From Pseudovibrio sp. Tun.PSC04-5.I4 (GTDB lineage Bacteria; Pseudomonadota; Alphaproteobacteria; Rhizobiales; Stappiaceae): a stretch of 64,000 bases of DNA. Position numbers and translations under genes: made by a program. The notes below the pieces were generated by a model, which saw only the letters and a list, made by a program, of their open reading frames with translations, had not been told where the DNA came from and did not search any database. The DNA lies in the NCBI RefSeq assembly GCF_900104145.1, contig NZ_FNLB01000008.1:1-64000 (forward strand). The letters run 5' to 3'. Of this stretch, positions 38,592-48,154 are shown in pieces (the first letter of the stretch is position 1; every line of letters begins with the position of its first letter).

Positions 38592-40175
38592 TTATTTCAG
38601 GTCAACACCGTAGAAGATGTGACCACCGAATGGATCGATCTTGTAGTTCTTGACGTTTACAGAGATTGGCTGAGACACCAATGAGTGTGCAATGGTTGCC
38701 CATGGAGCTTCCCGCTTGAAAACAACCTGAGCCTGCTCGTAAAGTTTTGTACGCTCCGCAGGGTTTGCAGTTACTTTCGCTTTTTGAATCAGACTTTCGA
38801 ATTCAGCATTACACCACTGAGCGCGGTTGGCTCCACCAACACCATCACAGCCAAGAAGAACTGCGAGGAAATTATCTGGATCACCATTATCACCGGTCCA
38901 ACCGAGAAGAACAGCACCGTCACGCTCTACGTCTGTGGAGCGCTTGAGATACTCACCCCATTCGTACGTCACGATTTCAACATCAACACCAACCTTTGCG
39001 AAGTCGGCCTGAATAACTTCTGCCATACGACGTGCGTTTGGGTTGTAAGGACGCGGCACAGGCATTGCCCAGATCTTCATCTTCAGGTCTTTCACACCTT
39101 CTGCTTGTAGAGCCGCTTTTGCAGCAGCAGGATCGTAAGTGTCGTCCTTCAAGTCGGCTTTGTAAGACCAGATGGTCGGTGGGATTGGGTTGGTTGCTGC
39201 TTTACCAGCTCCTTGGAACACGGTATCCAAAATTGCCTGTTTGTTGATAGCGGAGTTTAGAGCCTTACGGACCTTAACGTTATCAAACGGAGGCATCTGA
39301 GTGTTGTAAGCCAAGAAGCCAATATTTAGACCTTCACTCTGCAACAGGTTGATAGACGGATCTTCCTTCATTGCTGCAATATCAGCTGGGTTTGGGTATG
39401 CCATAATGTGACATTCACCAACTTTCAGCTTCTGATAGGCAACGGCTGGATCAGTCGTGATCGCGAAGATGAGGTTGTCAATCGGCGCTTTACCTGCCCA
39501 GTAATCCGGGTTAGCTTTGTAGCGGATCGCGGCATCTTTCTGGTAACCCACAAGCTGGAACGGGCCAGTCCCTACAGGATTCTGGTCGAATGTTTCTTTG
39601 TTATCCATCATTTTGTCCGCATATTCAGCGGAATGAATGGATGCGAAGTCCATCGCAAGATTTGCGATCATTGGAGCTTCTGGGCGTGAGAGTACGAACT
39701 TCACTGTGTAGTCATCAACTTTAACGATGTCTTTGATAAGAGTTGGCATAGACATGCTGTTAAAGTACTCGTAAGTGCCACCAGAAACACTGTGGTAAGG
39801 GTTTTCTTTATTGCTCTGACGGTCAAATGAGAATATTACATCATCTGCATTAAAATCGCGAGATGGAGCGAATTTATTGGTGGTGTGGAATTTTACGCCT
39901 TTACGAAGGTGGAACGTGTATTTTTTACCATCTTCGGATACTTCCCAGCTTTCAGCCAGCCCTGGAACTACGTTTGTGGTACCGCGCTCGAACTCAATAA
40001 GTCTGTTGAAGATATTTTTGGAAGATGCATCAAAAGTAGTCCCTGCTGTGTAGAGAGCTGGTGTGAAGCCCTCAGGAGAACCTTCTGAACAGTAAACAAG
40101 GGTCTTTGCCATGCCTAGTGTAGCAAACGTCAATGTAGCAGCAAATACACTGCCCATAAGAATTGATTTTTTCAT
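38592..40175 (-). CDS. dppA: Periplasmic dipeptide/oligopeptide-binding protein (family 5)
   Basis: This 527-residue solute-binding protein of an ABC importer closely resembles DppA. An N-terminal signal peptide (MKKSILMGSVFAATLTFATL, cleaved after GMA) sends it to the periplasm. Family features follow: TLVYCSEGSPEGF, LYTAGTTFDASS, FERGTTNVVPGLAESWE, DFNADDVIFSFDRQ and PVGTGPFQLVGY. AGGAACACGAGAA precedes the ATG. No permease or ATPase genes follow: the 3' side meets an IS6 end after about 70 bases, and the 5' side meets an IS3 fragment after about 58 bases, so the gene has been cut from its operon. Binding of peptides is inferred from the family. A link to the NRPS product is speculative. 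Confidence 0.92.
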   Translation of the reverse strand: MKKSILMGSVFAATLTFATLGMAKTLVYCSEGSPEGFTPALYTAGTTFDASSKNIFNRLIEFERGTTNVVPGLAESWEVSEDGKKYTFHLRKGVKFHTTNKFAPSRDFNADDVIFSFDRQSNKENPYHSVSGGTYEYFNSMSMPTLIKDIVKVDDYTVKFVLSRPEAPMIANLAMDFASIHSAEYADKMMDNKETFDQNPVGTGPFQLVGYQKDAAIRYKANPDYWAGKAPIDNLIFAITTDPAVAYQKLKVGECHIMAYPNPADIAAMKEDPSINLLQSEGLNIGFLAYNTQMPPFDNVKVRKALNSAINKQAILDTVFQGAGKAATNPIPPTIWSYKADLKDDTYDPAAAKAALQAEGVKDLKMKIWAMPVPRPYNPNARRMAEVIQADFAKVGVDVEIVTYEWGEYLKRSTDVERDGAVLLGWTGDNGDPDNFLAVLLGCDGVGGANRAQWCNAEFESLIQKAKVTANPAERTKLYEQAQVVFKREAPWATIAHSLVSQPISVNVKNYKIDPFGGHIFYGVDLK

Positions 40176-40233
40176 TTCTCGTGTTCCTAATCATTTTAAG
40201 TGAATGTACAGCTTAGGTTTATGACTAATTAAT
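40176..40233 (-). promoter_or_regulatory. Truncated dppA leader
   Basis: Only 58 bases remain between the dppA start and the IS3-gamma end. A ribosome-binding site is present. The native promoter has probably been removed, so any transcription would have to come from the adjacent IS. Confidence 0.5.
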
Positions 40234-40675
40234 CAGAGGTGGTCCCGTTTGTTTGGACAGTTGAGCATCATCTATAAGTGGATCCGCTCCGATTATGCTG
40301 CAGCTTGAGTTATGCCTTGCGTGTGGTTGCAATAAGCCTGATCCGGGGTACTCCAGTCAAGCGATGAATGTGGGCGTTTCTGATTATAAAAGGCGATGAA
40401 TTTACCGATGGCCTTTCTAGCTTCTGGCACACTGGCGTAGGCCTTGAGGTAGACCTCCTCATATTTGATGGTGCGCCAGAACCGCTCAATGAAAACATTG
40501 TCGCGCCAAGCGCCCTTGCCATCCATGGAGATCTTGATGTCCTTGCGTTTAAGCACATCCGTAAAATCTATGCTGGTAAACTGAGAGCCTTGATCAGAGT
40601 TGAAAATCTCTGGCTTGCCGTGCTTTGCCAGCGCCTCGATACAAAATTCCACTTCCATGGTGATCGATAAGCCGG
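40234..40675 (-). pseudogene. IS3-family type gamma, orfB C-terminal fragment, copy 1
   Basis: The frame contains FNSDQGSQFTS (second Asp), MDGKGAWRDNVFIERFWRTIKYEEVYL (Glu) and RPHSSLDWSTPDQAY, ending at 40293, a classic IS3 subgroup pattern. The IS end is cagaggtggtcccg at about 40234. The N-terminal half is missing because IS3-beta copy 2 begins at 40676. Another fragment of the same type lies at 56167-56329. Confidence 0.88.
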
Positions 40676-40703
40676 TGTTTGTCAAACAAGTTGTCCGCCA
40701 ATT

Positions 40704-41765
40704 TCATGCAGCGTCTCTGATTTCGGTGCCGCTGATTTCGCGTTCCGGGTTTAGCCAGACGGGTCCTTCAGGTAGCCAGTTGCGTGTTTTTCCTGACCAG
40801 CGTTCTGGCTTTTGCGCACGTGCATTTGCATAAATCCTGGCACGTTTGTCGAGCGTTGCTCGGTCCTGCCCTGCATGGCGCGCGTCTGGCGTAACGAAGC
40901 GGATCGCGCTGTGCAAGTGCTCGCTGTTATACCAGATGACGAAGGATTTTACCCACGCCTGCGCATCGGCCTTTGTGGCAAATCCCCTGGAGGGCCAGTC
41001 AGGGCGGTATTTGCAGGTTCGGAATAACGCTTCTGAAAAGGGATTGTCGTTGCTGACACGTGGTCGGCTGTAGGACGCTGTAATGCCCAGCCTTTCCATC
41101 GTTGTTTTCATGGTAGCCCCCTTCATTGGGCTGCCGTTATCTGCGTGGAGGACCAGAGGTTTCAGAACACAGCCCTGGGCCAGCACCGCCTTTTCGATGA
41201 GCTCAGCAGCTCGTTCTGCGCTCTCTCGCTCATGCACTTCCCAGCCGACGATTTTCCGGCTGAAAATGTCCACGATCAGGTAAAGGTAGAAGAACATGCC
41301 CGCAATCGGTCCGGGCATCCAGGTTATGTCCCATGTCCACACCTGGCAGGGCCCTCTGGCCTGATAACTGGTGGGTGGTTTGCGCCGTACAGGAGGCTTG
41401 GCACGGCCACGGTGATGCTGCTGACCATCTGTGCGCAGGATGCGGTAAAAGCTGGATTCAGACGCCAGATATCGGCCTTGATCGGCCAGTTTTGGTACAA
41501 TCTGGCTGGGTGGCAAGCTGGCGAATTCCTCTGAATTACAGACCTCCAGCACTGCGGCACGCTCATACTCGCTGAGCTTATTAGCTGGCTCCAGGCGCGG
41601 CACAATAGGCCGCTGATCGGGCTGAATTTGGCCGTCTTTCGTCCATCTCCTGAATGTCCGCTCACTGATCTCCAGCTCTGCGAAGGCCATGAGGCGTCGT
41701 GCGCCAGCGGTGACAGCCTCGTTGATCAGAGCGACTGCGGTTGTGCGATCTGGGGTGCTGATCAT
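40704..41765 (-). CDS. IS3-beta OrfB transposase, copy 2 (intact)
   Basis: This 353-residue DDE transposase has an N-terminal helix-turn-helix segment (ELEISERTFRRWTKDG) and the triad in VWTWDITWMPG (Asp), LVLHADNGSPMKG (Asp) and NDNPFSEALFR (Glu). Its start overlaps the orfA stop by 4 bases. Confidence 0.94.
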   Translation of the reverse strand: MISTPDRTTAVALINEAVTAGARRLMAFAELEISERTFRRWTKDGQIQPDQRPIVPRLEPANKLSEYERAAVLEVCNSEEFASLPPSQIVPKLADQGRYLASESSFYRILRTDGQQHHRGRAKPPVRRKPPTSYQARGPCQVWTWDITWMPGPIAGMFFYLYLIVDIFSRKIVGWEVHERESAERAAELIEKAVLAQGCVLKPLVLHADNGSPMKGATMKTTMERLGITASYSRPRVSNDNPFSEALFRTCKYRPDWPSRGFATKADAQAWVKSFVIWYNSEHLHSAIRFVTPDARHAGQDRATLDKRARIYANARAQKPERWSGKTRNWLPEGPVWLNPEREISGTEIRDAA

Positions 41766-42256
41766 GCGTCCTCTGCGCCCCCCCAGATCGCTGAGACCTT
41801 TTTTCTGAGAATAAGCAACGCAGCAGCCTCAGCCAGAGCTTTCTCCTTTCGGGCCAGTTCCCGTTCCAGATCCTTAACCTTCTTTTTCTCTTCTTTCGTC
41901 GCTTGACCAAGACGCGCAGTGCTGGCGCGGTCCCAGTCATTTGCCTGCTCACAAGCGACCCGCCATGCAGCGATCTGCGCCGGATAGAGCCCGCGCTTGC
42001 GGCAGTATTCGCCCAAATCAGCCTCATTCAACGCCGCCGTTTCCAACACAGCGGCAAACTTATCACGCGAGGACCATCCCTCAGGGCTCGTGTCAGCGCA
42101 GGGCAAAAGCTGGCCTTTGCCGCGCGCCTCAGCCCGCCATTTATGGAGCGTCGCCTCGCAAATCCCTTCCTCGCGCGACAACTGCCGAATGGCTATGTTG
42201 CCCGGTGGCAGCATCCGCTTAAGCACTGCCGCTTTTCGTTCCGGTGAATATCCCAC
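41762..42256 (-). CDS. IS3-beta OrfA, copy 2
   Basis: This 164-residue DNA-binding subunit is identical to copy 1. MGYSPERKAAVLKRMLPPGN opens the protein, and the coiled C-terminal segment is complete. Confidence 0.88.
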   Translation of the reverse strand: MGYSPERKAAVLKRMLPPGNIAIRQLSREEGICEATLHKWRAEARGKGQLLPCADTSPEGWSSRDKFAAVLETAALNEADLGEYCRKRGLYPAQIAAWRVACEQANDWDRASTARLGQATKEEKKKVKDLERELARKEKALAEAAALLILRKKVSAIWGGAEDA

Positions 42257-42323
42257 GTCATCTTCCTATCCCGCCCACCTTAAAATAGAGAAAAATAGAA
42301 CAGCGGACAACATCCCTGACACA

Positions 42324-42692
42324 GGGGGACCCGCTCGCGTTCCACATCGCTACGCACCCGAGGTTTGCCGCGGGTCGGTTTGGGGGCTCTTCAAGTGTGG
42401 AGGTGGCCAGTTCCGGCACGGGCAACTGCTCATCTTCCGGCTCCTGGCATGGGTGGGCAGTCTCCAGGTTTTCCAGCGCCAGTTCAAGCTGGGCAATCTC
42501 GCGGTCGATCTTTTCTGAAGATGCGCCAAAGCGTTGCCTGCGCAACTTGGCCAAAGCTTGTTTGAACCATGTGATCAGAACCAGATGGGCCTGCTCATTG
42601 GCTTGTAAACTCTCAACCTTTCCCTGCAACGCCAGCACCATGGCCTTGAGTAAAACTGGATCATCAGGAAGGGAGTTAAGAGACTGGTTCAT
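42324..42692 (-). pseudogene. IS66-B TnpC, N-terminal fragment
   Basis: The first about 120 codons match the complete TnpC proteins at 50836 and 52833 (MNQSLNSLPDDPVLLKAM and later RQRFGASSEKIDREIA). A missing G in a G-run near 42385 breaks the frame after LEEPP. IS3-beta cuts off the remainder at 42324. Confidence 0.92.
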
Positions 42693-42755
42693 ATGGGTAT
42701 TTTACCTCATATATCTCCAATATCAAAGTAATACCCCATTCAAAACCCAAGATAT

Positions 42756-45377
42756 TCACCCCATTCGAGCGGGCGGAGCTCCCCAACTGGGGCGTCTCCA
42801 GTCCATCCCTTCCCACAGCATGGCCAGCTGTGCTGAGGTAAGTCGGGCTGAGCCATCGACTGGTGAAGGCCACGGGAACCGGCCCTTTTGTAGGGTAAGA
42901 AACGTCAGCCACAGCTGACGTTTCTCCCCTCCGAACCGTACGTGCGGCTTTCACCGCATACGGCTCTCCATTCAAGCTTGGCTAGAAAGCCAGCACGAGA
43001 CCACGATAGTGCGTTTCGTAGAAAGGAGCCTCGTTCTTTTCCCGAAGATAAGGATTTGAACGTGGTGTCTTCCAGCGGAATTGCCCGCGCTGATGATTGG
43101 TTAGCCGGTACAAGATGCTTGAAACGCGTACTCCTTCTTTCGTCATCGAGTGCACCATCCATGTCTTGGCTTTTAAGCCATCCGGCCGCGCGAACCACTT
43201 TCGCATCAGACGAGAGATGCGCGAGCGATACTTGCGCCCCAGCCAATGTGCCATTTTCCAGAACACGACGGTATCGACGTGCTGGAAGACCTTGGATGTG
43301 TAATCGGTGAACTGATAGAAGTTTGCCCAACCCATGAGTTGACGGTTTAGCCGCTTAATCATGTCGCTATGGGCCATGTTGTGGTCGCCGCAAAGAGCCT
43401 TAACCATGCGGTATTTGAACCCCCTGGTTTTCTCCCGGGGAATGGTTGTTACTGGTCGCATCACGCCACGGGGACCGCGTTTGCGAATGATCCGGTGACC
43501 GAGAAAGACAAACCCATCATTAACATGAGTGACATGGGTTTTCTCCATGTTTAACGTCAATGCCAGATCGCCTTCCAGGAATGCTCGACATTCCTCGCGT
43601 ACCGCGAGCGCCTGTGCCTTCGTGCCTTTGACGATGACAACAAAGTCATCGGCATAACGGCAATAGGACACTGCCGGTCTGCGACAGCGGTTCTCACGAA
43701 CCGCCACAGGGCTGGCTTTTCTGACGCTCTCATTCCAACCACGACGTTTGTTGCGCGCTGCTTTTCCAAGGAATTTCTCATCCATCCAACGATCAAACTC
43801 ATTGAGCATAATGTTGGACAGAAGCGGAGAAAGAACCCCGCCTTGAGGAACGCCCTTGCTGGCGGCGCAGAAGAGGCCTTTATCGATGTGACCTGCCTTC
43901 AAAAGCCTCCAGAGCAGTGCGATAAACCGTTTGTCCCGGATGCGCTTGCGCACACACGAGAGCAGCTTGCGGTGATGGACAGTATCAAAGTAGCTTGCCA
44001 GGTCACCTTCGATCACCCAGCGACCCTTTGTGTTCCTGCCATCCGTTGTCTGCATCAAAACGGCCCGGATCGCGTGGTGCACGCTACGCTGTGGCCTGAA
44101 ACCATATGAGTAAGGACTGAAGTCGCTTTCCCAAATCGGCTCCATCGCCATCAACATGGCGCGCTGTACTATGCGATCCGTCAGTGTCGGTATTCCCAAC
44201 GGTCTCAGCTTTCCGTTCCCTTTCGGGATGTAGACGCGTCGTGTTGGAGCGGGCGCATAGGTCCCATCCAGCAGAGATCGCCCCAACGTCGCAAGGAGTT
44301 CCTCCTCATTTTGTCGGAAACGATCTCGGTCCACGCCATCTACGCCCGGGGTCTTTGCGCCGCTCGACGCCAAGGCAACCCGGGCAGCCTCAGTCAGCCA
44401 AGTCCGATCAGCAATTAAGCGTAAGAGGCGATCAAATCTTCTGGTTCGCTCGTCCTGCGCCCATTTCGCAAGCTTGTGTTGCATGTCGCTGATTATCAAA
44501 GGTCTTCACCTCGTTGTGGTCAGTTAATGTGCAGCCCTAAGCAGCTTGAACTGTTCCCCTTCGCCATGTGACAGGCTTTCCCTATCCCGGACTACTACGG
44601 GAACTCCGCCAGCGTGGCCGTCATCGGGGTGAACTCCCTTGCGAGTATTAAATATACCAACCTCATTCGGCACACGCCTTCCCTCGTTCCTATGTTGGAC
44701 TTAAAGCGTATTGGTTAGGCTGCCGGCCGTAGTCTTTTCCCTTGCGTCCCGCAAGTCGGCATCGGCCATCGCCAACAAACTGCATAAGTTGACGACACCC
44801 TCGAAAGCGTTTCTGGAGTACGCTGTCGGTTTGCGCGCTTCCGGTCATGAAATCCATGGCGCGACCGATGTTCCGCCTGTTAAACCATGTAGGCGGAGGC
44901 TACAATTCAGCCCCTCAGATACGGTTTAGCCGGTTCGTGTTCCTCAACCTTCCAATACTCAGCCTGAAGATGGGTCTTGACTTAATGGCTTCGTCGCACA
45001 TCTCTTTATCCCACGGGCTACGTCACCTTGCCAGTTCACGACAAATCACCGCCGCTTCGGCTCTCGCCCTTTCGCAGTAAAGGACGGTCTGTTAAAGGAA
45101 ACGCCTCCTTTCACTAGAATTCCAAACATAAGCGCCCCGGTCGAAACCAGGTTCGAGGCGCACCCAGCACCTTGTAATAAAGGCAAAACCCCTGACCATC
45201 CCAGTAAAGCAACTTGATCCGGTCGCCGCGCCGGCCGCGAAACGCAAACACGGCGCCATTTGCCGGGCGCTGGCGTAATTCCGTCTCCGCCAAAGCGGCC
45301 AGACCCGCAATGCCCTTGCGCATATCCGTCACACCGCACGCAAGATAAACCCGCACACCTGTTCCCGGCCCGATCAT
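42756..45377 (-). CDS. tnpB: IS66-B TnpB, interrupted by a group II intron
   Basis: The gene is in two exons, 45164-45377 and 42756-42889. Joined, they total 348 bases and give the same 115-residue TnpB as the unbroken gene at 54516-54863 (MIGPGTGVRVYLACGVTDMRKG, then RRGDRIKLLYWDGQGFCLYYK). The intron is in sense orientation, so splicing would restore it. The rest of this IS66 (tnpA to the right, tnpC to the left) is broken by other insertions. Confidence 0.88.
42890..45163 (-). mobile_element. Group II intron, copy 1, in IS66-B tnpB
   Basis: This 2274-base retroelement begins GTGCGCC, the group II 5' consensus, and ends CTAC. Boundaries come from direct comparison with the intron-free tnpB. 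The ribozyme 5' part (44500-45163, no other gene seen) precedes the reverse-transcriptase gene. After the gene lies a typical domain V hairpin (gagccgtatgcgg ... ccgcacgtacggttc, about 42935-42968), then domain VI. It is nearly identical to copy 2 at 48365-50638. Confidence 0.95.
42982..44499 (-). CDS. Group II intron reverse transcriptase/maturase, copy 1
   Basis: This 505-residue intron-encoded protein splices its intron and copies it into DNA targets. Reverse-transcriptase motifs are TPGVDGVDRD, YIPKGNGKLRPLGIPTLTDRIVQ, SYGFRPQRSVHHAI, SKGVPQGGVLSPLLSNI and YADDFVVIV, with the catalytic Asp pair. A maturase (X) domain follows around residues 360-480. No C-terminal HNH endonuclease with its zinc cysteines is visible. 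It differs from copy 2 in a short run (TRGFKYRMVKALCGDHNMAH). Confidence 0.95.
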   Translation of the reverse strand: MIISDMQHKLAKWAQDERTRRFDRLLRLIADRTWLTEAARVALASSGAKTPGVDGVDRDRFRQNEEELLATLGRSLLDGTYAPAPTRRVYIPKGNGKLRPLGIPTLTDRIVQRAMLMAMEPIWESDFSPYSYGFRPQRSVHHAIRAVLMQTTDGRNTKGRWVIEGDLASYFDTVHHRKLLSCVRKRIRDKRFIALLWRLLKAGHIDKGLFCAASKGVPQGGVLSPLLSNIMLNEFDRWMDEKFLGKAARNKRRGWNESVRKASPVAVRENRCRRPAVSYCRYADDFVVIVKGTKAQALAVREECRAFLEGDLALTLNMEKTHVTHVNDGFVFLGHRIIRKRGPRGVMRPVTTIPREKTRGFKYRMVKALCGDHNMAHSDMIKRLNRQLMGWANFYQFTDYTSKVFQHVDTVVFWKMAHWLGRKYRSRISRLMRKWFARPDGLKAKTWMVHSMTKEGVRVSSILYRLTNHQRGQFRWKTPRSNPYLREKNEAPFYETHYRGLVLAF

Positions 45378-45594
45378 GTCGCTTCCACCAGCCCAATAAA
45401 CCGGCGAACCTGCGCATCACTTAAGTCACTGGAAAGTCGCAGGCTCCGGCCATTCCCGAACCCAACCTCAATAACTACTGGTCCTGACGGTTCTGGATCA
45501 GTAACAACAACAGGCACAAAAAGGGGAGCCTTCGTGTTTTCACTTGTGTTGCTGTCGCAGTACTTAGCCATCCATCGCTTCAGCTGTCAATGCT
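45374..45594 (-). pseudogene. tnpA: IS66-B TnpA, C-terminal part (split by IS21)
   Basis: This encodes KRWMAKYCDSNTSENTKAPLF to the stop, overlapping tnpB by 4 bases. The N-terminal part (MLDESRPRRSWTRVEKAA to VGRYLL) is at 52633-52760, on the far side of the 7-kb IS21 insertion. TCAGC is duplicated at 45590-45594 and 52628-52632. Confidence 0.93.
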
Positions 45595-45668
45595 GGGTCA
45601 AATTTCCCCAAAAGTGCTGGACCAAATTTCCCCAGTTTGAGGTTTGGTGACCAGCCTTTTTTTTAGGT

Positions 45669-46496
45669 CTAGTTCTCCTTTTTAGGTGGTCTTCCGCGAC
45701 GTTTGGGTGGTGGTGGAGGAGTTATTGATGCGTTGGCTCTTATATGCTCTGGAATAAGGTCGGTGTGACCGCGCAAGCGGTAGCTTGCGCCTTCGATGTG
45801 AATGACAACGGCATGATGTAACAGTCTGTCGAGAAGAGCGGTTGCAACAACACGATCGCCAAAGATCTCTCCCCATTCTGCAAAGCCACGGTTTGACGTG
45901 AGGATCATCGAGCCTTTTTCATAACGGGCATTGACGAGTTGGAAGAACAGGTTTGCCCCTCCTGTGGTGATTGGCAGATAGCCAATCTCATCGACGATCA
46001 ACAGAGAGGTTCGTGCAAAGAAACGCAGTTTCTCCGTCAGCCGGCCTTCTCTTTCAGCTTTTGCCAAGGCTTCAATCAGGTCAGCTAAGGCGATGCGATA
46101 GACGCGCTTTCCCGCTTTAACGGCAGCAACTCCCAAAGCCGTTGCCAGGTGGCTCTTCCCGGTTCCAGGAGGTCCCAGAAAGTGAAGCACTTCATTGCGG
46201 CTGATAAACTCCAGCTCCGCCAGAGCCATGATGCGCTCCCGGTCCAATGAGGGCTGGAATGTGAAGTCAAAGCTTTCCAGTGTTTTGATGGGTGTAAGAC
46301 GGGCTGTTGTCAGAGCGACACCAATGCGGCGGCCTTCGCGCGTTGAATACTCTTCATTGAGCAGGCTATCTAAAGCCTCCAGTGCTGTGAGCTCGCCTTG
46401 TTCCAGCTGGCTGAGCGTGTGGTCGAGTACCTCCAATGCCCGAGGCATTTTCAAGCCCACCAGTGAAGACTGAATACGTTTACTAAGAGAACTCAT
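45669..46496 (-). CDS. istB: IS21 helper ATPase IstB, copy 2
   Basis: A complete 275-residue AAA+ helper with Walker A GPPGTGKSH and Walker B LLIVDEIGYLP. It differs from copy 1 at scattered positions (for example HIEGASYRLRGHTDLIPEH). It overlaps istA by 4 bases. Confidence 0.95.
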   Translation of the reverse strand: MSSLSKRIQSSLVGLKMPRALEVLDHTLSQLEQGELTALEALDSLLNEEYSTREGRRIGVALTTARLTPIKTLESFDFTFQPSLDRERIMALAELEFISRNEVLHFLGPPGTGKSHLATALGVAAVKAGKRVYRIALADLIEALAKAEREGRLTEKLRFFARTSLLIVDEIGYLPITTGGANLFFQLVNARYEKGSMILTSNRGFAEWGEIFGDRVVATALLDRLLHHAVVIHIEGASYRLRGHTDLIPEHIRANASITPPPPPKRRGRPPKKEN

Positions 46497-47722
46497 GGCT
46501 TGCCTCCCGCCCAGGCAAGTCGCTGGCCTACGGCTTCATAGAACTCCAGTGGGCGTTGACTTACACCGCTGTGTTTGGCTGGCTCTTTCCCGCCACGGCG
46601 GCGCTGTGTTGTCCGTGGAAGGGCTTTACGATGACGTGGGTCAACCTGACGCTGGTTCTTGCCTTCCAATACCGGGTGGGTGGCAATCAGTTGACCCTCT
46701 TCATAGATGCGAACTTCTTGCGGATGATGCTGGACTTCAACCCTGCGCTTCTTGACGGTGTCCGGCACTGAATAAAGGTTCCCTGCAACTGAGACCATGC
46801 CTTCATGTGTCACCCGTCGTTCCACCAGCAAAACAGCATCATAAGGGTGTGCTGGCAAAGGGATCAGAGCAGGCTGTTCCTCACAGAAAGCCTCGTTCAC
46901 GACACGATTGGTGGTGGCATGAACACGGGCATTGGCAAAGTCCTCGCACCACCTTGTGAACTGGGCATTGAGATCATCCAGATCGCGGAATGTGCGAGCG
47001 AGAAAGAAATCCTGCCGGATGTAGCGAAATGGACGTTCTACCTTGCCTTTGGTCTTGGCCCGGTATGGCTGGCAAGCATCCGGCTGAGCGTCATAATGGT
47101 CCAAAAGAGCGACAAGAGATGGATTAAAGCGAACAGTGCCATCTGGATCCTCTCCCAGTACGGCTGTCTTCATGCGATCATACAGCACCTCCAGTGTGGC
47201 ACCGCCGAAGGCTTCAAAGGCTGCAATATGACAGCGCAGGACTGTTTCCAGTTTTTGATTGGAACAATAGCGTCCCCACACAAACCGAGAATTGCCAAGG
47301 ACAATAGAAAACAAAAAGACTTTGCGCGTCATGCCCGGTTCACTGGTGAACTCTACCTGAAATTCAGCAAAATCCACCTGTGCCTGCTGGCCGGGTGCTG
47401 TCTCAAAGCGTCGTTCGAACGGGCGTGCCGAAGCTGGGCGAAGCTCGCGAAGATACTCCGTTACAGTGGAGTAACCGCCTTCAAATCCCAGTGCCTTTAA
47501 CTCACGGTGTAAGCGCCGGGCAGACAGGCCTGGGAACCGCTCCAGGCGTTCAAGCAAGTAGTCTTTGTAGTCCTCCAGCATACGCCCATCACGCTGACGA
47601 GGTCCGTAAACAGGGGCTTCAAGGCCTTGGTGCAGATATTTAGCGACTGTCTTTCTATCCAGGCTCGCTTTGCGCGCTATGGCACTTATAGACAAGCCTT
47701 GCTGCTTCAAATTATGGATCAT
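46493..47722 (-). CDS. istA: IS21 transposase IstA, copy 2
   Basis: This complete 409-residue DDE transposase has the helix-turn-helix SAIARKASLDRKTVAKYL and core segments QVDFAEFQV and EVLYDRMKTAV. IS66-C begins only 11 bases upstream of the start, so the IS21 end and probably its promoter are displaced by 4.7 kb. Expression, if any, must start in IS66-C or the short leader. Confidence 0.95.
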   Translation of the reverse strand: MIHNLKQQGLSISAIARKASLDRKTVAKYLHQGLEAPVYGPRQRDGRMLEDYKDYLLERLERFPGLSARRLHRELKALGFEGGYSTVTEYLRELRPASARPFERRFETAPGQQAQVDFAEFQVEFTSEPGMTRKVFLFSIVLGNSRFVWGRYCSNQKLETVLRCHIAAFEAFGGATLEVLYDRMKTAVLGEDPDGTVRFNPSLVALLDHYDAQPDACQPYRAKTKGKVERPFRYIRQDFFLARTFRDLDDLNAQFTRWCEDFANARVHATTNRVVNEAFCEEQPALIPLPAHPYDAVLLVERRVTHEGMVSVAGNLYSVPDTVKKRRVEVQHHPQEVRIYEEGQLIATHPVLEGKNQRQVDPRHRKALPRTTQRRRGGKEPAKHSGVSQRPLEFYEAVGQRLAWAGGKP

Positions 47723-47815
47723 TACGATCTTCGTAACCGTCCGCTCAGGACCGCCTTACTTGGTTGCGTTTGATTGAGTATTTTCTTCTTCAGTTTTAGT
47801 TGAGGAGGCAAGTCA

Positions 47816-48154
47816 TTGTTGGATGAATCGAGGCCACGGCGGTCGTGGACACGGGTAGAAAAGGCGGCAATCACTGCGCAAGTTGGGGTTGATGGAGCAA
47901 CGCTGTTTGATGTTGCGCAGAGCCATGGTGTCGGCCGGTACTTGCTGAAGCGATGGATGGCTCAGTACTGCGACAGCAACACAAGTGAAAACACGAAGGC
48001 TCCCATTTTTGTGCCTGTTGTTGTTACTGATCCTGAGCCTTCAGGACCCACCGTTATTGAGGTTGGGCTCGGGAACGGTCGCAGCCTGAGGGTTTCCAGT
48101 GACTTAAGTGATGCGCAGGTTCGCCGGTTTATTGGGCTGGTGGAAGCGACATGA
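47816..48154 (+). CDS. tnpA: IS66-C TnpA accessory protein
   Basis: This 112-residue protein starts at TTG with GAGGAGG 9 bases upstream. A helix-turn-helix lies in ATLFDVAQSHGVGRYLLKRW. The C-terminus, GLGNGRSLRVSSDLSDAQVRRFIGLVEAT, is typical of IS66 OrfA. It overlaps tnpB by 4 bases. Confidence 0.9.
   Translation: MLDESRPRRSWTRVEKAAITAQVGVDGATLFDVAQSHGVGRYLLKRWMAQYCDSNTSENTKAPIFVPVVVTDPEPSGPTVIEVGLGNGRSLRVSSDLSDAQVRRFIGLVEAT

Larger units (their letters stand above)
40676..42323 (-). mobile_element. IS3-family element type beta, copy 2 (complete)
   Basis: 1648 bp with both ends and an intact orfAB pair. It is the probable functional parent of the frameshifted copy 1. It separates the IS3-gamma fragment from the IS66 tnpC fragment. 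Confidence 0.92.

Noticed and set aside
38685..39247. Plus-strand frames inside dppA
   Set aside because: They are antisense to a well-conserved binding-protein gene and show no recognisable product.
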